Source of the DNA: Sediminibacter sp. Hel_I_10
Lineage (GTDB): Bacteria > Bacteroidota > Bacteroidia > Flavobacteriales > Flavobacteriaceae
NCBI RefSeq assembly: GCF_000688335.1
Contig: NZ_JHZX01000001.1
Span: 2,294,001-2,358,000 of the forward strand
Length of the DNA: 64,000 bases
Reading direction: 5' to 3'
Below the pieces are notes generated by a model. The model was not told where the DNA came from and did no database searches. It saw only the letters and a program-made list of their open reading frames with translations. Below, one piece after another: positions 9,840 to 19,165 of the stretch; position 1 is the stretch's first letter, and every line of letters starts with the position of its first letter. The translations under genes were made by a program, and so were the position numbers.

Positions 9840-9846
9840 AAATATA
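9839..9846 (-). promoter_or_regulatory. Possible clpP -7 element
   Basis: The minus strand reads TATATTTG here, an exact TAnnTTTG box, 62 bp before the clpP start codon. No clear TTTG is seen at the expected -33 distance. The box touches the base of the tig hairpin. Confidence 0.35.
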
Positions 9847-9865
9847 CTAATTATTTAGTCGAATC

Positions 9866-11188
9866 TTAGCTGTAAAACTCTTTTACAAAATCATCGTAAG
9901 TTATTTCTTTTGTCTTTAAATTAGCTTCTGCTTTGTAAAGGTTTAACAGTTTGGTGCTCATTAATTGCTCAGACAAACGTTTTACTTCATCTTTATTAGA
10001 CAAAATTCTAGCGGCAATGCCTTCTAGTTCCTCATCGCTAGGGTTCATTTGACCAAACTGTGCCATTTGCGTTTTGATCATTTCTGTAGCGTGAGCTTTT
10101 AAATCTTCAAACTTAACCTGTAAATCATGCTTCTCAATAAGTTTACCTTCTATAAGTTGGTAACGCATGCTTTTTTCAGACTTTTCGTATTCTTCTTTAG
10201 CTTGATCTGCATCAATTTGCTCTTCACCGGCAGTCTGCATCCATTTTTGTAGAAAAGATGCTGGTAGGTCAAATTTGGTGTTATCTACTAAATATTCAGT
10301 CACATCATTCAGTAACTTTTGGTCACCTTGTTGCTTGAACTGCTTCTCAGAATCTTCCTTGATTTTTTCTTTGAGTTCGGTAACAGAGGTTACTTCGCCT
10401 TTTCCAAACAATTTATCAAAAAGCTCTTGGTCTAAATCTGCCAACTCACGTGTGTTGATTTCGTTGATGGTAAAGTTGACGTCAATATCTAAACCGTGAA
10501 CATCATCATGAGACACCTTTAGAAAGGTCATCAAATCATGATCATCGTTAAACAATTTCTTAGTGTTAAGTGTGATCACATCACCAACTTTAGCGCCAAT
10601 AAATTGTTTTTCTGTTGTTTTCCCTTTGAATTTATCTAAGGTAATGGTTGTAGAGTTGTTAATCTCTTTCTCTTCATTTTCAAAAACTCCAGTAATTTCA
10701 GAATCTTTGGTTACTGCATCTTGAGAGATTATTTTTCCGTATTGTTTTCTAATCTGCTCTACTTGGTTGTCTAGCATCTTGTCATCTGCCACAATATTGT
10801 AGTGCGTGATTGCTTTTTTGCCTTTTAAGGTCACCTCAAATTCTGGGGCTAAGCCTAGTTCAAACTCAAAAGAAAACGCATCAGAATCCCAATCTAGATC
10901 ATCTTGAGGCTTAGGGAGTGGGTTTCCGAGAACGTCCAATTTCTCTTCAGTAAGATACTTGTTAAGTGCATCTTGAAGTAATTTGTTAACTTCATCTACC
11001 AAAACAGCTTTACCGTACTGCTTTTTAACCATGGTCATTGGTACATGGCCTTTTCTAAACCCAGGGATATTGGCCGATTTACGGTAATCGATTAATATTT
11101 TTTCTACCTTATCGCTATAGTCTTCTTTAGCGATATCTACTTTTACCACAGCGTTTAGCTCGTCTATGTTTTCTCTAGTGATGTTCAT
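9866..11188 (-). CDS. tig: Trigger factor (ribosome-bound chaperone)
   Basis: A 440-residue protein starting MNITRENIDELNAVVKVDIA, with the ribosome-docking segment NIPGFRKGHVPMTMVKKQYG (GFRxGxxP type, about residues 40-60). A diverged peptidyl-prolyl isomerase domain follows (about 150-245) and then a helical C-terminal chaperone domain. The weak PPIase conservation is normal for Bacteroidota trigger factors. It heads the tig-clpP-clpX group, linking folding and turnover of new proteins. Confidence 0.93.
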   Translation of the reverse strand: MNITRENIDELNAVVKVDIAKEDYSDKVEKILIDYRKSANIPGFRKGHVPMTMVKKQYGKAVLVDEVNKLLQDALNKYLTEEKLDVLGNPLPKPQDDLDWDSDAFSFEFELGLAPEFEVTLKGKKAITHYNIVADDKMLDNQVEQIRKQYGKIISQDAVTKDSEITGVFENEEKEINNSTTITLDKFKGKTTEKQFIGAKVGDVITLNTKKLFNDDHDLMTFLKVSHDDVHGLDIDVNFTINEINTRELADLDQELFDKLFGKGEVTSVTELKEKIKEDSEKQFKQQGDQKLLNDVTEYLVDNTKFDLPASFLQKWMQTAGEEQIDADQAKEEYEKSEKSMRYQLIEGKLIEKHDLQVKFEDLKAHATEMIKTQMAQFGQMNPSDEELEGIAARILSNKDEVKRLSEQLMSTKLLNLYKAEANLKTKEITYDDFVKEFYS

Positions 11189-11213
11189 TGTTTCTCAAAT
11201 CAAAATTGGGCTG

Positions 11214-11245
11214 CAAAAATAAGATATTTTTTACAACCCAACAAT
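11214..11245 (-). promoter_or_regulatory. Probable tig promoter
   Basis: The minus strand has TATTTTTG (complement of 11214-11221), an exact TAnnTTTG -7 box. GTTG lies 17 nt upstream and ATTG 20 nt upstream as -33 candidates. It ends 25 bp before the tig start codon. Confidence 0.5.
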
Positions 11246-11268
11246 TATTTAACTTACTGAATGTTAGT

Positions 11269-11616
11269 CTATTTTTTCTCGTCATTCAAAAGAGAATAGG
11301 CCACAGATTGGCAAATGGACAATAAGATGCTAAACAAAAGCGCAATCCAAAACCCGCTCACTCCAAAACCGTCTATAAAGGCATCTGCCAATAAAATTAT
11401 CAAGGCGTTAATAACCAAAAGGAAAAGGCCTAAGGTCACAATGGTAATAGGGATGGTCAACACCACTAAGATGGGCTTTACTATGGCGTTGAGTATGGCA
11501 AGAACGATGGCTACGATGATTGCGGCGCCAAATCCGCTCACTGCAACTCCAGGTAAAAAATTGGCTAATAATACAACGAGTACTGCCGTTATGAGAAGAC
11601 GAATGATGAGGTTCAT
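11269..11616 (-). CDS. Small membrane protein of the phage holin superfamily IV type
   Basis: 115 residues that are almost entirely hydrophobic, with four membrane segments (about 3-22, 28-52, 57-80, 85-108) and Gly/Ala-rich helices. The pattern VLLANFLPGVAVSGFGAAII followed by AIVLAILNAIVKPILVVLTIP is typical of the chromosomal 'phage holin family' (DUF360/YvlD-like) proteins. These are common outside prophages and their function is not established. No phage gene is nearby. Confidence 0.75.
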   Translation of the reverse strand: MNLIIRLLITAVLVVLLANFLPGVAVSGFGAAIIVAIVLAILNAIVKPILVVLTIPITIVTLGLFLLVINALIILLADAFIDGFGVSGFWIALLFSILLSICQSVAYSLLNDEKK

Positions 11617-11707
11617 GATATTGTATTTAATTGGATTACGTTGTCTAATATACTTAAATAAGTGTCTTTTAGAAAAAGCTTATGACATAACCTGAGCGGG
11701 ATGTCGT

Positions 11708-12475
11708 TTATTTTTGAATAAAATTTATGACGGCATCGTAAAAATCATCAGGATTTTCAGCATGTAGCCAATGGCCAGCATTACTTATGGTTTCAATAGA
11801 CGCTGATGGAAAATGTTGTTTAATGAGCGTTTCATCACTTGGCATCACATATTCGCTTTTGTCTCCTTTTAAGAACAAGGTAGCCTTCTCAAACCTGGCA
11901 TGAATGGGCAATGCTTCTCCAACTTCGGAAACATTAGCTTTTAAGGCTTCTAGGTTTAAGCGTAAGGCCAATGTTCCTTTCTCGATCCAATATAGATTTT
12001 TAAGTAAAAAGAGACGGGTTCCAGTATCTGATATATAGTGCGCTAGTTTTTTATCTGCCGAGCCTCTACTTTTTAGGGTTTTGAAATCAAGACTGCTTAA
12101 ACCCTCTAAGATGGTATCATGGTGCACTGGGTAATACCGCGGCGTGATATCTGCCACCATTAATTTAGAAACCAATTCTGGATACAGACAAGCAAAAAGC
12201 ATGGCGGTTTTTCCTCCCATAGAGTGTCCTAATAGTAAGACGTCTTTGAGTTGATGTGTGTCGCAATAGGATTTTAGATCTTCGGCCAAGACCTCGTAGT
12301 TAAAATGATCATCATGAAAACTTCGGCCGTGGTTACGTTGGTCTATCAAGTGCATCTCAAAACCAGCCTCACTAAACTTATTACCTAGTGTTTTCCAGTT
12401 ATCGCTCATGCCAAGAAAGCCATGAAGAATGATAAATGGTTTGCCTTTACCTAATATTTGAGAGTGAAGTGTCAT
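11708..12475 (-). CDS. Alpha/beta hydrolase, YbfF-like esterase
   Basis: A 255-residue single-domain hydrolase. The oxyanion region ILHGFLGMSDNW (17-28), RNHGRS (48-52) and nucleophile elbow GHSMGGKT with Ser85 are present, and a histidine in NAGHWLHAENP near the C terminus completes the triad. The RNHGRS motif and size match the YbfF-type acyl esterases (short acyl-CoA or ester substrates in E. coli). The physiological substrate cannot be read from the sequence. It lies between the holin-like gene and pdxJ on the same strand. Confidence 0.85.
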   Translation of the reverse strand: MTLHSQILGKGKPFIILHGFLGMSDNWKTLGNKFSEAGFEMHLIDQRNHGRSFHDDHFNYEVLAEDLKSYCDTHQLKDVLLLGHSMGGKTAMLFACLYPELVSKLMVADITPRYYPVHHDTILEGLSSLDFKTLKSRGSADKKLAHYISDTGTRLFLLKNLYWIEKGTLALRLNLEALKANVSEVGEALPIHARFEKATLFLKGDKSEYVMPSDETLIKQHFPSASIETISNAGHWLHAENPDDFYDAVINFIQK

Positions 12476-12561
12476 GTATTGATATGTATTAAACGATTTA
12501 GATTTCCGAAGCAGTTGTGAAGCTATTAAAAACCGATTGGATTGCTGCCTGTTACTATTAC

Positions 12562-13275
12562 TTATTTCAAACGGTGTAAATACATTTGAATAACGTTTTC
12601 TATACCAAGATATAAACTTTCTGCAACGAGAGCATGCCCTATGGAGACTTCTAATAATCCCGGGATATTAGCTTTAAAAAACTGAATATTATCTAAGGAG
12701 AGATCATGTCCGGCATTGATGCCCAATCCAATCTCATTGGCTATTTCTGCGGCTTTGATAAAAGGTTCTATAGCTTTTTGATTTCCTAAGCCATATTGAT
12801 GAGCAAAACTCTCAGTGTACAATTCAATTCTATCAGTTCCAGTGGCTTTGGCATGTTCTATCATGTGCACATTGGGATCTACAAAAATAGACGTTCTGAT
12901 GCCATTTGCTTTAAACTCTGAAATGACCTCGGTTAAAAATGCTTTATGCTTAACGGTGTCCCAACCTGCGTTAGAGGTAATGGCATCTTCTGCATCTGGA
13001 ACTAAAGTCACCTGGGTTGGTTTTACTTCTAGTACCAAATCCATAAATGAGGTTACGGGATTGCCCTCAACATTGAACTCTGTGTAGACTTCTGGCTTTA
13101 GGTCCCTAGTGTCTTGATATTTAATATGGCGTTCATCTGGTCTTGGATGTACGGTAACGCCTTGCGCACCAAAACGCTGAACATCTTTAGCAAACTGCAC
13201 AACGTTGGGGGTATTGCCACCTCGAGAATTTCTAAGCGTGGCGATTTTATTAATATTTACACTTAATTTGGTCAT
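12562..13275 (-). CDS. pdxJ: Pyridoxine 5'-phosphate synthase
   Basis: 237 residues from the ATG complementary to 13273-13275, giving MTKLSVNINKIATLRNSRGG. An upstream start at 13314 would add 13 poorly conserved residues that cover the promoter. PdxJ condenses 1-deoxy-D-xylulose 5-phosphate with 3-amino-1-hydroxyacetone phosphate in vitamin B6 synthesis. The motifs GAQGVTVHPRPDERHI, TEFNVEGNP, GINAGHDLS and VSIGHALVAESLYLG are the active-site strands and loops of this TIM barrel. It is divergent from the CBS gene. Confidence 0.96.
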   Translation of the reverse strand: MTKLSVNINKIATLRNSRGGNTPNVVQFAKDVQRFGAQGVTVHPRPDERHIKYQDTRDLKPEVYTEFNVEGNPVTSFMDLVLEVKPTQVTLVPDAEDAITSNAGWDTVKHKAFLTEVISEFKANGIRTSIFVDPNVHMIEHAKATGTDRIELYTESFAHQYGLGNQKAIEPFIKAAEIANEIGLGINAGHDLSLDNIQFFKANIPGLLEVSIGHALVAESLYLGIENVIQMYLHRLK

Positions 13276-13295
13276 AACCTTCTTGGTTTTGTTCA

Positions 13296-13303
13296 CAAAA
13301 ATA
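13296..13303 (-). promoter_or_regulatory. Possible pdxJ -7 element
   Basis: The minus strand reads TATTTTTG, an exact TAnnTTTG box, 20 bp before the chosen pdxJ start. The -33 box is unclear. Its position supports the shorter protein start at 13275. Confidence 0.35.
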
Positions 13304-13353
13304 CAAAGTAGCACATGCTTTGAACTGGTAATTTTTAATTAATTTGCAAAGAA

Positions 13354-14022
13354 ATGACAGTACGCATGCCACTACAAGAATACTTGATTAATGACATAAA
13401 GCCATTGAACATCAATGATAAGATCAGTGACTTAAAAATGATGTTTAATGAATTGACTTACTCACATATTCCTATTGAAAATAATGGGGTGTATATGGGA
13501 TGTATTTCTGAGACCGATGCCCATTGCTTTGAAAGCCATAAAACGATTATTGACTGCGGTCATGCACTCGAATCTTTTTTTGTTCGGATAGATACCAATT
13601 GGTTGGATGTGCTCGAAACATTTGCTCAAAATTCCTGTAACATCATGCCTGTTTTAGATCGGGAAAATGTGTATTGCGGTTATTATGAGCTCAACGATAT
13701 TATTGGCCTTTTTAATCAAACCCCTTTCTTTGCTGAGCCTGGTGGTGTTTTAATTTTAGAAACAGGAGTTCAGGATTATTCCTTTAGTGAAATTAGTCAA
13801 ATCGTAGAATCAAATGACGCCAAGATTTTGGGCGCTTTTGTTTCAAAACTAGAAAAAGATATTATTCAAATTACCTTGAAAATTGGAGTTTCTGGACTCA
13901 ATGACGTGATACAGACCTTTAGAAGGTACAGTTATAATATTATTTCGGGACATGAAGAAGATACCTACGTTGAAAATTTGAAGGAACGATCAGAATATCT
14001 TAAAAAATACCTAGACATATAG
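13354..14022 (+). CDS. CBS-domain protein with C-terminal ACT-like region
   Basis: 222 residues. Residues 5-125 form a CBS pair (PLNINDKISDLKMMFNELTYSHIPI, then TNWLDVLETFAQNSCNIMPV), usually a sensor of adenine nucleotides. The last 90 residues look like an ACT-type fold. A promoter-like TTTG-N16-TTAATTTG ends 8 bp before this ATG, so translation may start at the next ATG (13366). It is followed at 5 bp by nadK and is a conserved neighbour of nadK in Flavobacteriaceae. A role in sensing for NAD metabolism is only inferred from this. Confidence 0.75.
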   Translation: MTVRMPLQEYLINDIKPLNINDKISDLKMMFNELTYSHIPIENNGVYMGCISETDAHCFESHKTIIDCGHALESFFVRIDTNWLDVLETFAQNSCNIMPVLDRENVYCGYYELNDIIGLFNQTPFFAEPGGVLILETGVQDYSFSEISQIVESNDAKILGAFVSKLEKDIIQITLKIGVSGLNDVIQTFRRYSYNIISGHEEDTYVENLKERSEYLKKYLDI

Positions 14023-14027
14023 CAGTT

Positions 14028-14903
14028 ATGAAAGTTGCGGTTTATAGTCAATACTATCCAGAGAAATCTACTGAGTATTATGAAGAATTGATTGAAATTC
14101 TTTTAAAGAATAACGTTTCTGTTTTTGTTGAATCTAATTTTCATTCCAAGATTGAAACAAATAATCCTGCTTTAGCAAACCTGCAAACGTTTACTGAGCT
14201 AGATAAAAGTTTTGATTTATTGATAAGTGTTGGAGGCGATGGTACCATCCTAAGGGCAATAACCTTTATACATGATTTCTCTATACCAATTGTTGGGGTC
14301 AATACGGGGCGTTTGGGTTTTTTAGCTACCATTCAAACAACAGATGTGGAAAGTGCCTTAAAACATATACTGAATGGAAACTATAAAATTTCAGAACGAT
14401 CGGTGTTATCTGTAGAAACCCACCCAGAAAACAAACTGCTTCACGAAAGTAATTTTGCACTTAACGAGATTACCTTAAGCCGAAAAAATACAACGTCAAT
14501 GATTTCTGTAGACACCCATTTAGATGATGAGTTTCTCACTTCTTATTGGGCAGATGGGTTGATTGTATCTACACCTACAGGATCTACAGGGTATTCTTTG
14601 AGTTGTGGAGGACCTGTTATTACACCTAATGCCAAGAGTTTGGTGCTTACGCCTATTGCGCCTCATAATCTTAATGCGAGACCTTTGGTGATACCCGACG
14701 ATACCGTTGTGACCTTAAAGGTAAATGGAAGGGAGGACCATTATTTAATGTCTTTAGATTCTAGAATTGTCACTTTGCATAATGACACTACCGTAATTAT
14801 TAAAAAGGCTCACTTCAAAATTAAGATGGTCGAGCTACTAGATGAAAGCTTTTTAGACACCCTCAGAAAAAAAATGCTTTGGGGCGAAGACCGAAGAAAT
14901 TAA
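14028..14903 (+). CDS. nadK: NAD kinase
   Basis: A 291-residue cytosolic enzyme that phosphorylates NAD to NADP. The invariant GGDGT motif (residues 69-73) lies in SVGGDGTILRA, followed by GVNTGRLGFLA, NEITLSRK, and the glycine-rich TPTGSTGYSLSCGGP. Length matches the family. It sits 5 bp after the CBS gene in a probable operon. Nothing unusual is seen. Confidence 0.97.
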   Translation: MKVAVYSQYYPEKSTEYYEELIEILLKNNVSVFVESNFHSKIETNNPALANLQTFTELDKSFDLLISVGGDGTILRAITFIHDFSIPIVGVNTGRLGFLATIQTTDVESALKHILNGNYKISERSVLSVETHPENKLLHESNFALNEITLSRKNTTSMISVDTHLDDEFLTSYWADGLIVSTPTGSTGYSLSCGGPVITPNAKSLVLTPIAPHNLNARPLVIPDDTVVTLKVNGREDHYLMSLDSRIVTLHNDTTVIIKKAHFKIKMVELLDESFLDTLRKKMLWGEDRRN

Positions 14904-14977
14904 ACAATAAATCCTCACTAAAACTGTTTATTGCAATGACTAATGGCCACATCTTACGACGGTCACGTCATAATTGT

Positions 14978-14985
14978 TATATTTG
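14978..14985 (+). promoter_or_regulatory. Possible -7 element upstream of the DUF6089-uppS-bamA group
   Basis: TATATTTG, an exact TAnnTTTG box, lies 17 bp before the ATG of the DUF6089 gene. No good TTTG is found at -33. Confidence 0.35.
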
Positions 14986-15002
14986 CAAACTTTTAAAAAT
15001 CT

Positions 15003-15692
15003 ATGAGGTATTTAATCTTGTTTTTATTAAGTATATGTTTTGTGCCATTAAGTAGGGCGCAAATCTATGAGGTCGGTATTTTTGCTGGAGGCAGTAATTT
15101 TATTGGTGATGTTGGGGCTACTAACTATATCTCACCAAATGATGTGGCACTGGGTGCCATATTAAAATGGAACAGAAGTCCTAGACACTCATGGAGATTA
15201 TCTGTTATTTATGCAGATTTGGAAGGGGTTGATTCAAAGTCTGATGATCCAAGACGAAACGAACGCGATTATAGTTTTGACACCAACCTTTTGGAAATCT
15301 CGGCAGGGATGGAATTTACTTTTTTTGATTTCAACTTGCATGAGTCTGGTACTAAATTTACGCCCTATATGTATACTGGGATTAGTACGGCATTACATGA
15401 TAATTATTATTTTGAGGCAGATGGCACTTATACTAATGAAGGTACTGAAAGTTGGGCCTTTGGGATCCCTATGATTTTGGGGGCTAAGACCAACATATCA
15501 AATCACTTTATATTGGGTTTTGAGGTTGGAGCGCGTTATACGTTTTCAGATGAATTAGATGGTAGTGTGCCAGATGACCCCAACATAGAGAGTCTGAGTT
15601 TTGGTAATACCAATAGTAATGACTGGTATGTGTTTACCGGTTTTACCTTAACCTATACATTTGGCCAAAGGCCTTGTTATTGCAATTTCTGA
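15003..15692 (+). CDS. DUF6089 family outer-membrane beta-barrel protein
   Basis: 229 residues with a cleavable signal peptide (about 1-19, ending SRAQ). The rest is made of alternating beta strands: YEVGIFAGGSNFIGDVG at the start and WYVFTGFTLTYTFG near the end, the pattern of a small outer-membrane barrel. DUF6089 proteins sit upstream of uppS-bamA in Flavobacteriaceae, which suggests an envelope-assembly link, but no function is proven. Its TGA stop overlaps the uppS ATG by one base, so the two are translationally coupled. Confidence 0.8.
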   Translation: MRYLILFLLSICFVPLSRAQIYEVGIFAGGSNFIGDVGATNYISPNDVALGAILKWNRSPRHSWRLSVIYADLEGVDSKSDDPRRNERDYSFDTNLLEISAGMEFTFFDFNLHESGTKFTPYMYTGISTALHDNYYFEADGTYTNEGTESWAFGIPMILGAKTNISNHFILGFEVGARYTFSDELDGSVPDDPNIESLSFGNTNSNDWYVFTGFTLTYTFGQRPCYCNF

Positions 15693-16432
15693 TGGATTTT
15701 AAAACACAAATAAAAAACGACAAATTGCCACGTCATCTCGCCATCATCATGGATGGTAATGGACGTTGGGCAAAACAGCAAGGTTTACTAAGAGTTGTTG
15801 GTCATGAAAGTGGCACCAAATCTGTGCGTGAAGTTGTTGAGGCTTGCGCCGAAATAGGAATCAAACATCTCACACTTTATGCCTTCTCTACTGAAAACTG
15901 GAAACGACCAAAATTAGAGGTGCAAACCCTAATGAAGTTGTTAGTAAAAAGCTTGAAAAAGGAAATTGCCACATTACAGGACAATAATATTAAACTAGCG
16001 GCCATTGGTAACCTTCAGGATCTTCCCAAAAAAGCCCATACCGAACTCTTAGAAGTCATCGAAAAAACAAAAAGCAACGGCCAAATGACCCTTACTTTAG
16101 CCTTGAGCTATGGCTCTAGGGAAGAGATCGTTTCTGTTGTAAAACAATTAACAGATAAAGTTAAAAATAATATAATTTCCGTAGAAAGCATTGACGAATC
16201 GATTATTAATAAGCATCTTTACACGCAAAATTTGCCAGACGTCGATTTGTTGATTAGAACTAGCGGAGAGCATAGAATAAGCAACTTTCTGCTATGGCAA
16301 ATAGCCTATGCCGAGCTTTATTTTACAAATATTCTTTGGCCTGATTTTACTAAGAACGATCTCTATGAAGCTCTAATTAATTATCAAAATAGAGAGCGAC
16401 GTTTCGGAAAAACAAGCGAACAGATTAGCTAA
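15692..16432 (+). CDS. uppS: Isoprenyl transferase (undecaprenyl diphosphate synthase)
   Basis: 246 residues from ATG 15692, which overlaps the previous stop. A TTG six codons upstream is a less likely start. It makes the C55 lipid carrier for cell wall synthesis. The catalytic Asp21 lies in IIMDGNGRWAK, with HESGTKSVREVVEACAEIGI, LTLYAFSTENWKRP and the C-terminal RTSGEHRISNFLLWQIAY (substrate-binding Arg/Ser) all typical of cis-prenyltransferases. It is coupled to the upstream DUF6089 gene and to bamA 10 bp downstream. Confidence 0.96.
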   Translation: MDFKTQIKNDKLPRHLAIIMDGNGRWAKQQGLLRVVGHESGTKSVREVVEACAEIGIKHLTLYAFSTENWKRPKLEVQTLMKLLVKSLKKEIATLQDNNIKLAAIGNLQDLPKKAHTELLEVIEKTKSNGQMTLTLALSYGSREEIVSVVKQLTDKVKNNIISVESIDESIINKHLYTQNLPDVDLLIRTSGEHRISNFLLWQIAYAELYFTNILWPDFTKNDLYEALINYQNRERRFGKTSEQIS

Positions 16433-16442
16433 AAATTTACTT

Positions 16443-18989
16443 TTGAAAACATACATCCAATCTTTACTTATTGCAGTTGCCCTTATTTTTTCTAGTGTTG
16501 CATTTGCTCAGCAATCTGATTTTAATAAAGGTAAAACCTACATCTTAGAAGACGTTACCGTAACAGGTAATACCAATTTTAGTCCCGCTACTATTATTTC
16601 TTTTTCACGACTTAAAAAAGGAGAGGAAATAGTGATTCCTGGGGAAGATATCAGTAAGGCCATCAAAAAATTATGGGACTCTAATCTGTTTAGTAGTATA
16701 GACGTTTACTTGGCAAAGGTAGAGGGGAATAAGGCCTATCTGGAAATCAATCTTTTTGATTTGCCAGAATTACGCGATGTCACTATTGAGGGCATAAAGA
16801 AAGGAAAGCACGAGTCTATTATAAAAGATAATGGTTTAACAAAAGGGACCAAGGTTACAGAGAACTTGATAACCACCACTAAAAACTATTTGACCAATAA
16901 ATATAAGAAAGACGGTTTTCTAAAGGCTAAAGTCAACGTTAATACGAGAGAAGTTAAAGATGACTCTATTGAAAAGAGTCGTGTAGACATGCTCGTCTAT
17001 ATTGATAGAGGCGAAAAGGTAAAAATTAAAGAGATTGTTTTTGATGGTAATGAGAAGATTTCTGACAAGAAATTGAGAAAAGCCATGAAAAACACGAAAC
17101 AGAAAAATATTTTCAGAATTTTAAAACGCTCTAAGTACATCAAGCAAGATTATAAGGAAGATTTGGTGAACGTTATTGATAAGTATAAGGAAAACGGTTA
17201 TCGAGATGCTCGTGTCATTTCAGATTCAATTTCCTATATTGATGATAAAACCATTGCACTTAATATTAAAGTTGAGGAGGGTGAGCAGTATAAATTTGGG
17301 AAAATCACCTTTGTTGGAAATAGTGTGTACACAGATCAACAGTTAAAATCTGTTTTAAAAATTAACGAAGGGACGACCTATAATGGTGTGGAACTTCGTA
17401 AAAGAATTGCTGATGACACCAAGCCTGATGCCTTAGATTTAACAAATTTGTATCAGGATAGCGGTTACTTGTTCTCCACTATTAACCCCGTGGAAGTTAG
17501 TGCAGAAGGTAATGTGATTGATCTTGAAATTAGAATTTCCGAAGGTAAACCGGCATATTTTAATCAAGTTTCGGTATCTGGTAATGATAAAACCAATGAT
17601 CACGTCATTTATCGTGAATTAAGAACAAAACCAGGTCAGCTTTATAAAAAGAGTAATGTCATTAGAACCATTAGAGAGCTTGGTCAGTTAGGATTTTTTG
17701 ACGCACAACAGCTTACCCCTAACATGAAAAATTTCAACACTCAAGACGGTACGGTTGATATCGAGTATGAAGTTGTAGAGCGTGGGTCTAGCCAAATTGA
17801 ACTTCAAGGAGGTTATGGTGGCGGTGGCTTTATTGGTACACTTGGGTTGTCATTTAACAACTTTGCCATAAAAGACATTTTTAATAAAGAAGCTTACAAG
17901 CCAATTCCTGCGGGAGATGGACAGAGTTTAGCCTTACGTTTACAAGCATCACGTTTCTTTCAGACTTATAGCTTTTCATTTTCAGAACCTTGGTTGGGAG
18001 GCAAGCGCCCTGTGCAATTTTCGACCTCTATATCTCATACCAAACAGTTTCTTTACAACGCGCAGACTAGAGATGCTGATAAAGATAAACGTTTTAACAT
18101 CACAGGGATCTCGGTAGGTATTGCAAAACGATTGAAAGTACCAGATGATTATTTTCAATTGTCCCAATCGATAGGTTTACAGCATTATGATTTGAAAAAT
18201 TATAATACGGGCTTGTTTACGTTTGGAAATGGATATTCTAATAACCTATCTTATACAGTTGGTTTGACTAGGAATGATACGAGAACGGATCCTATTTATC
18301 CAACCGCAGGATCTAACTTCTCCGTAAGTGCTAAGTTGTCGCTTCCATATTCTCTTTTTAATTCTGTAGATTATGAAGGATTGAGAGAGGAGCGAAACAA
18401 CTTAGATAGAAATATACCTGAAGAAGCTGCTCGAGTTGGGGAGATTGACCAAGAGTTCTATAAGTGGTTAGAATTCTATAAGATTAAATTTAAAGGTGAC
18501 TGGTATACTAACCCGATTGATAAATTGGTATTAAAATCAGGTTTAGAATTTGGTTTCTTAGGGGCTTATAATCAAGATCGAGGTATTATACCTTTCGAAA
18601 GATTCTTTTTAGGGGGTGACGGTCTTGGTAATTTCTCTTTGGATGGACGTGAGGTTATCCAATTGAGAGGTTATCCAAATCAATCCTTGTCTTCACAAGA
18701 TGGTGGTACTATATATAATAAATTCTCATTAGAGTTGCGTTATCCTATAACGCTTGGTGCACAAGCTAAAATCTACGGACTCACATTTGCTGAAGCTGGA
18801 GCTTCTTTTGATAATTTCAGGGATTTTAATCCGTTCAATTTAAATCGTTCGGCAGGAGCAGGTATTAGAATTTTTATGCCAGCCTTTGGTCTTTTAGGGA
18901 TTGATTTTGGTTATGGATTTGATGCACTTCCTGGTCAAACCGGCAGCAACGGATTGGAAACACACTTCATTATCGGACAACAATTTTAA
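16443..18989 (+). CDS. bamA: Outer membrane protein assembly factor BamA
   Basis: 848 residues starting at TTG 16443; this start is needed to include the signal peptide (about 1-22, ending SVAFAQ). Five POTRA-type repeats follow, e.g. YILEDVTVTGNTNFSPATII and VKIKEIVFDGNEKISDKKLR, and then a 16-stranded barrel from about residue 450. The lid-lock type motif appears as LRGYPNQSLS, and the protein ends with a C-terminal Phe. BamA inserts beta-barrel proteins into the outer membrane. It is followed by two OmpH/Skp-type chaperones, the classical arrangement. Confidence 0.95.
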   Translation: MKTYIQSLLIAVALIFSSVAFAQQSDFNKGKTYILEDVTVTGNTNFSPATIISFSRLKKGEEIVIPGEDISKAIKKLWDSNLFSSIDVYLAKVEGNKAYLEINLFDLPELRDVTIEGIKKGKHESIIKDNGLTKGTKVTENLITTTKNYLTNKYKKDGFLKAKVNVNTREVKDDSIEKSRVDMLVYIDRGEKVKIKEIVFDGNEKISDKKLRKAMKNTKQKNIFRILKRSKYIKQDYKEDLVNVIDKYKENGYRDARVISDSISYIDDKTIALNIKVEEGEQYKFGKITFVGNSVYTDQQLKSVLKINEGTTYNGVELRKRIADDTKPDALDLTNLYQDSGYLFSTINPVEVSAEGNVIDLEIRISEGKPAYFNQVSVSGNDKTNDHVIYRELRTKPGQLYKKSNVIRTIRELGQLGFFDAQQLTPNMKNFNTQDGTVDIEYEVVERGSSQIELQGGYGGGGFIGTLGLSFNNFAIKDIFNKEAYKPIPAGDGQSLALRLQASRFFQTYSFSFSEPWLGGKRPVQFSTSISHTKQFLYNAQTRDADKDKRFNITGISVGIAKRLKVPDDYFQLSQSIGLQHYDLKNYNTGLFTFGNGYSNNLSYTVGLTRNDTRTDPIYPTAGSNFSVSAKLSLPYSLFNSVDYEGLREERNNLDRNIPEEAARVGEIDQEFYKWLEFYKIKFKGDWYTNPIDKLVLKSGLEFGFLGAYNQDRGIIPFERFFLGGDGLGNFSLDGREVIQLRGYPNQSLSSQDGGTIYNKFSLELRYPITLGAQAKIYGLTFAEAGASFDNFRDFNPFNLNRSAGAGIRIFMPAFGLLGIDFGYGFDALPGQTGSNGLETHFIIGQQF

Positions 18990-19165
18990 CTTTGGCACGA
19001 TATTTTCTAACTGATATATCAACAATAAGACGATTAACATTGTTGTGTTAAAATTTTTCAGAATATATTTCGTTAATTTGAAAACTCTAATCAATGGCAG
19101 TATCGTAAGTTACGTATGTCATTTTGAAATTAGGGATAAGATCAATAAAGCATAAAACGAAACAG

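Noticed and set aside
11269-11616. Holin-like protein as a prophage marker
   Set aside because: No integrase, capsid, lysin or attachment repeats nearby; this family is common as a chromosomal gene.
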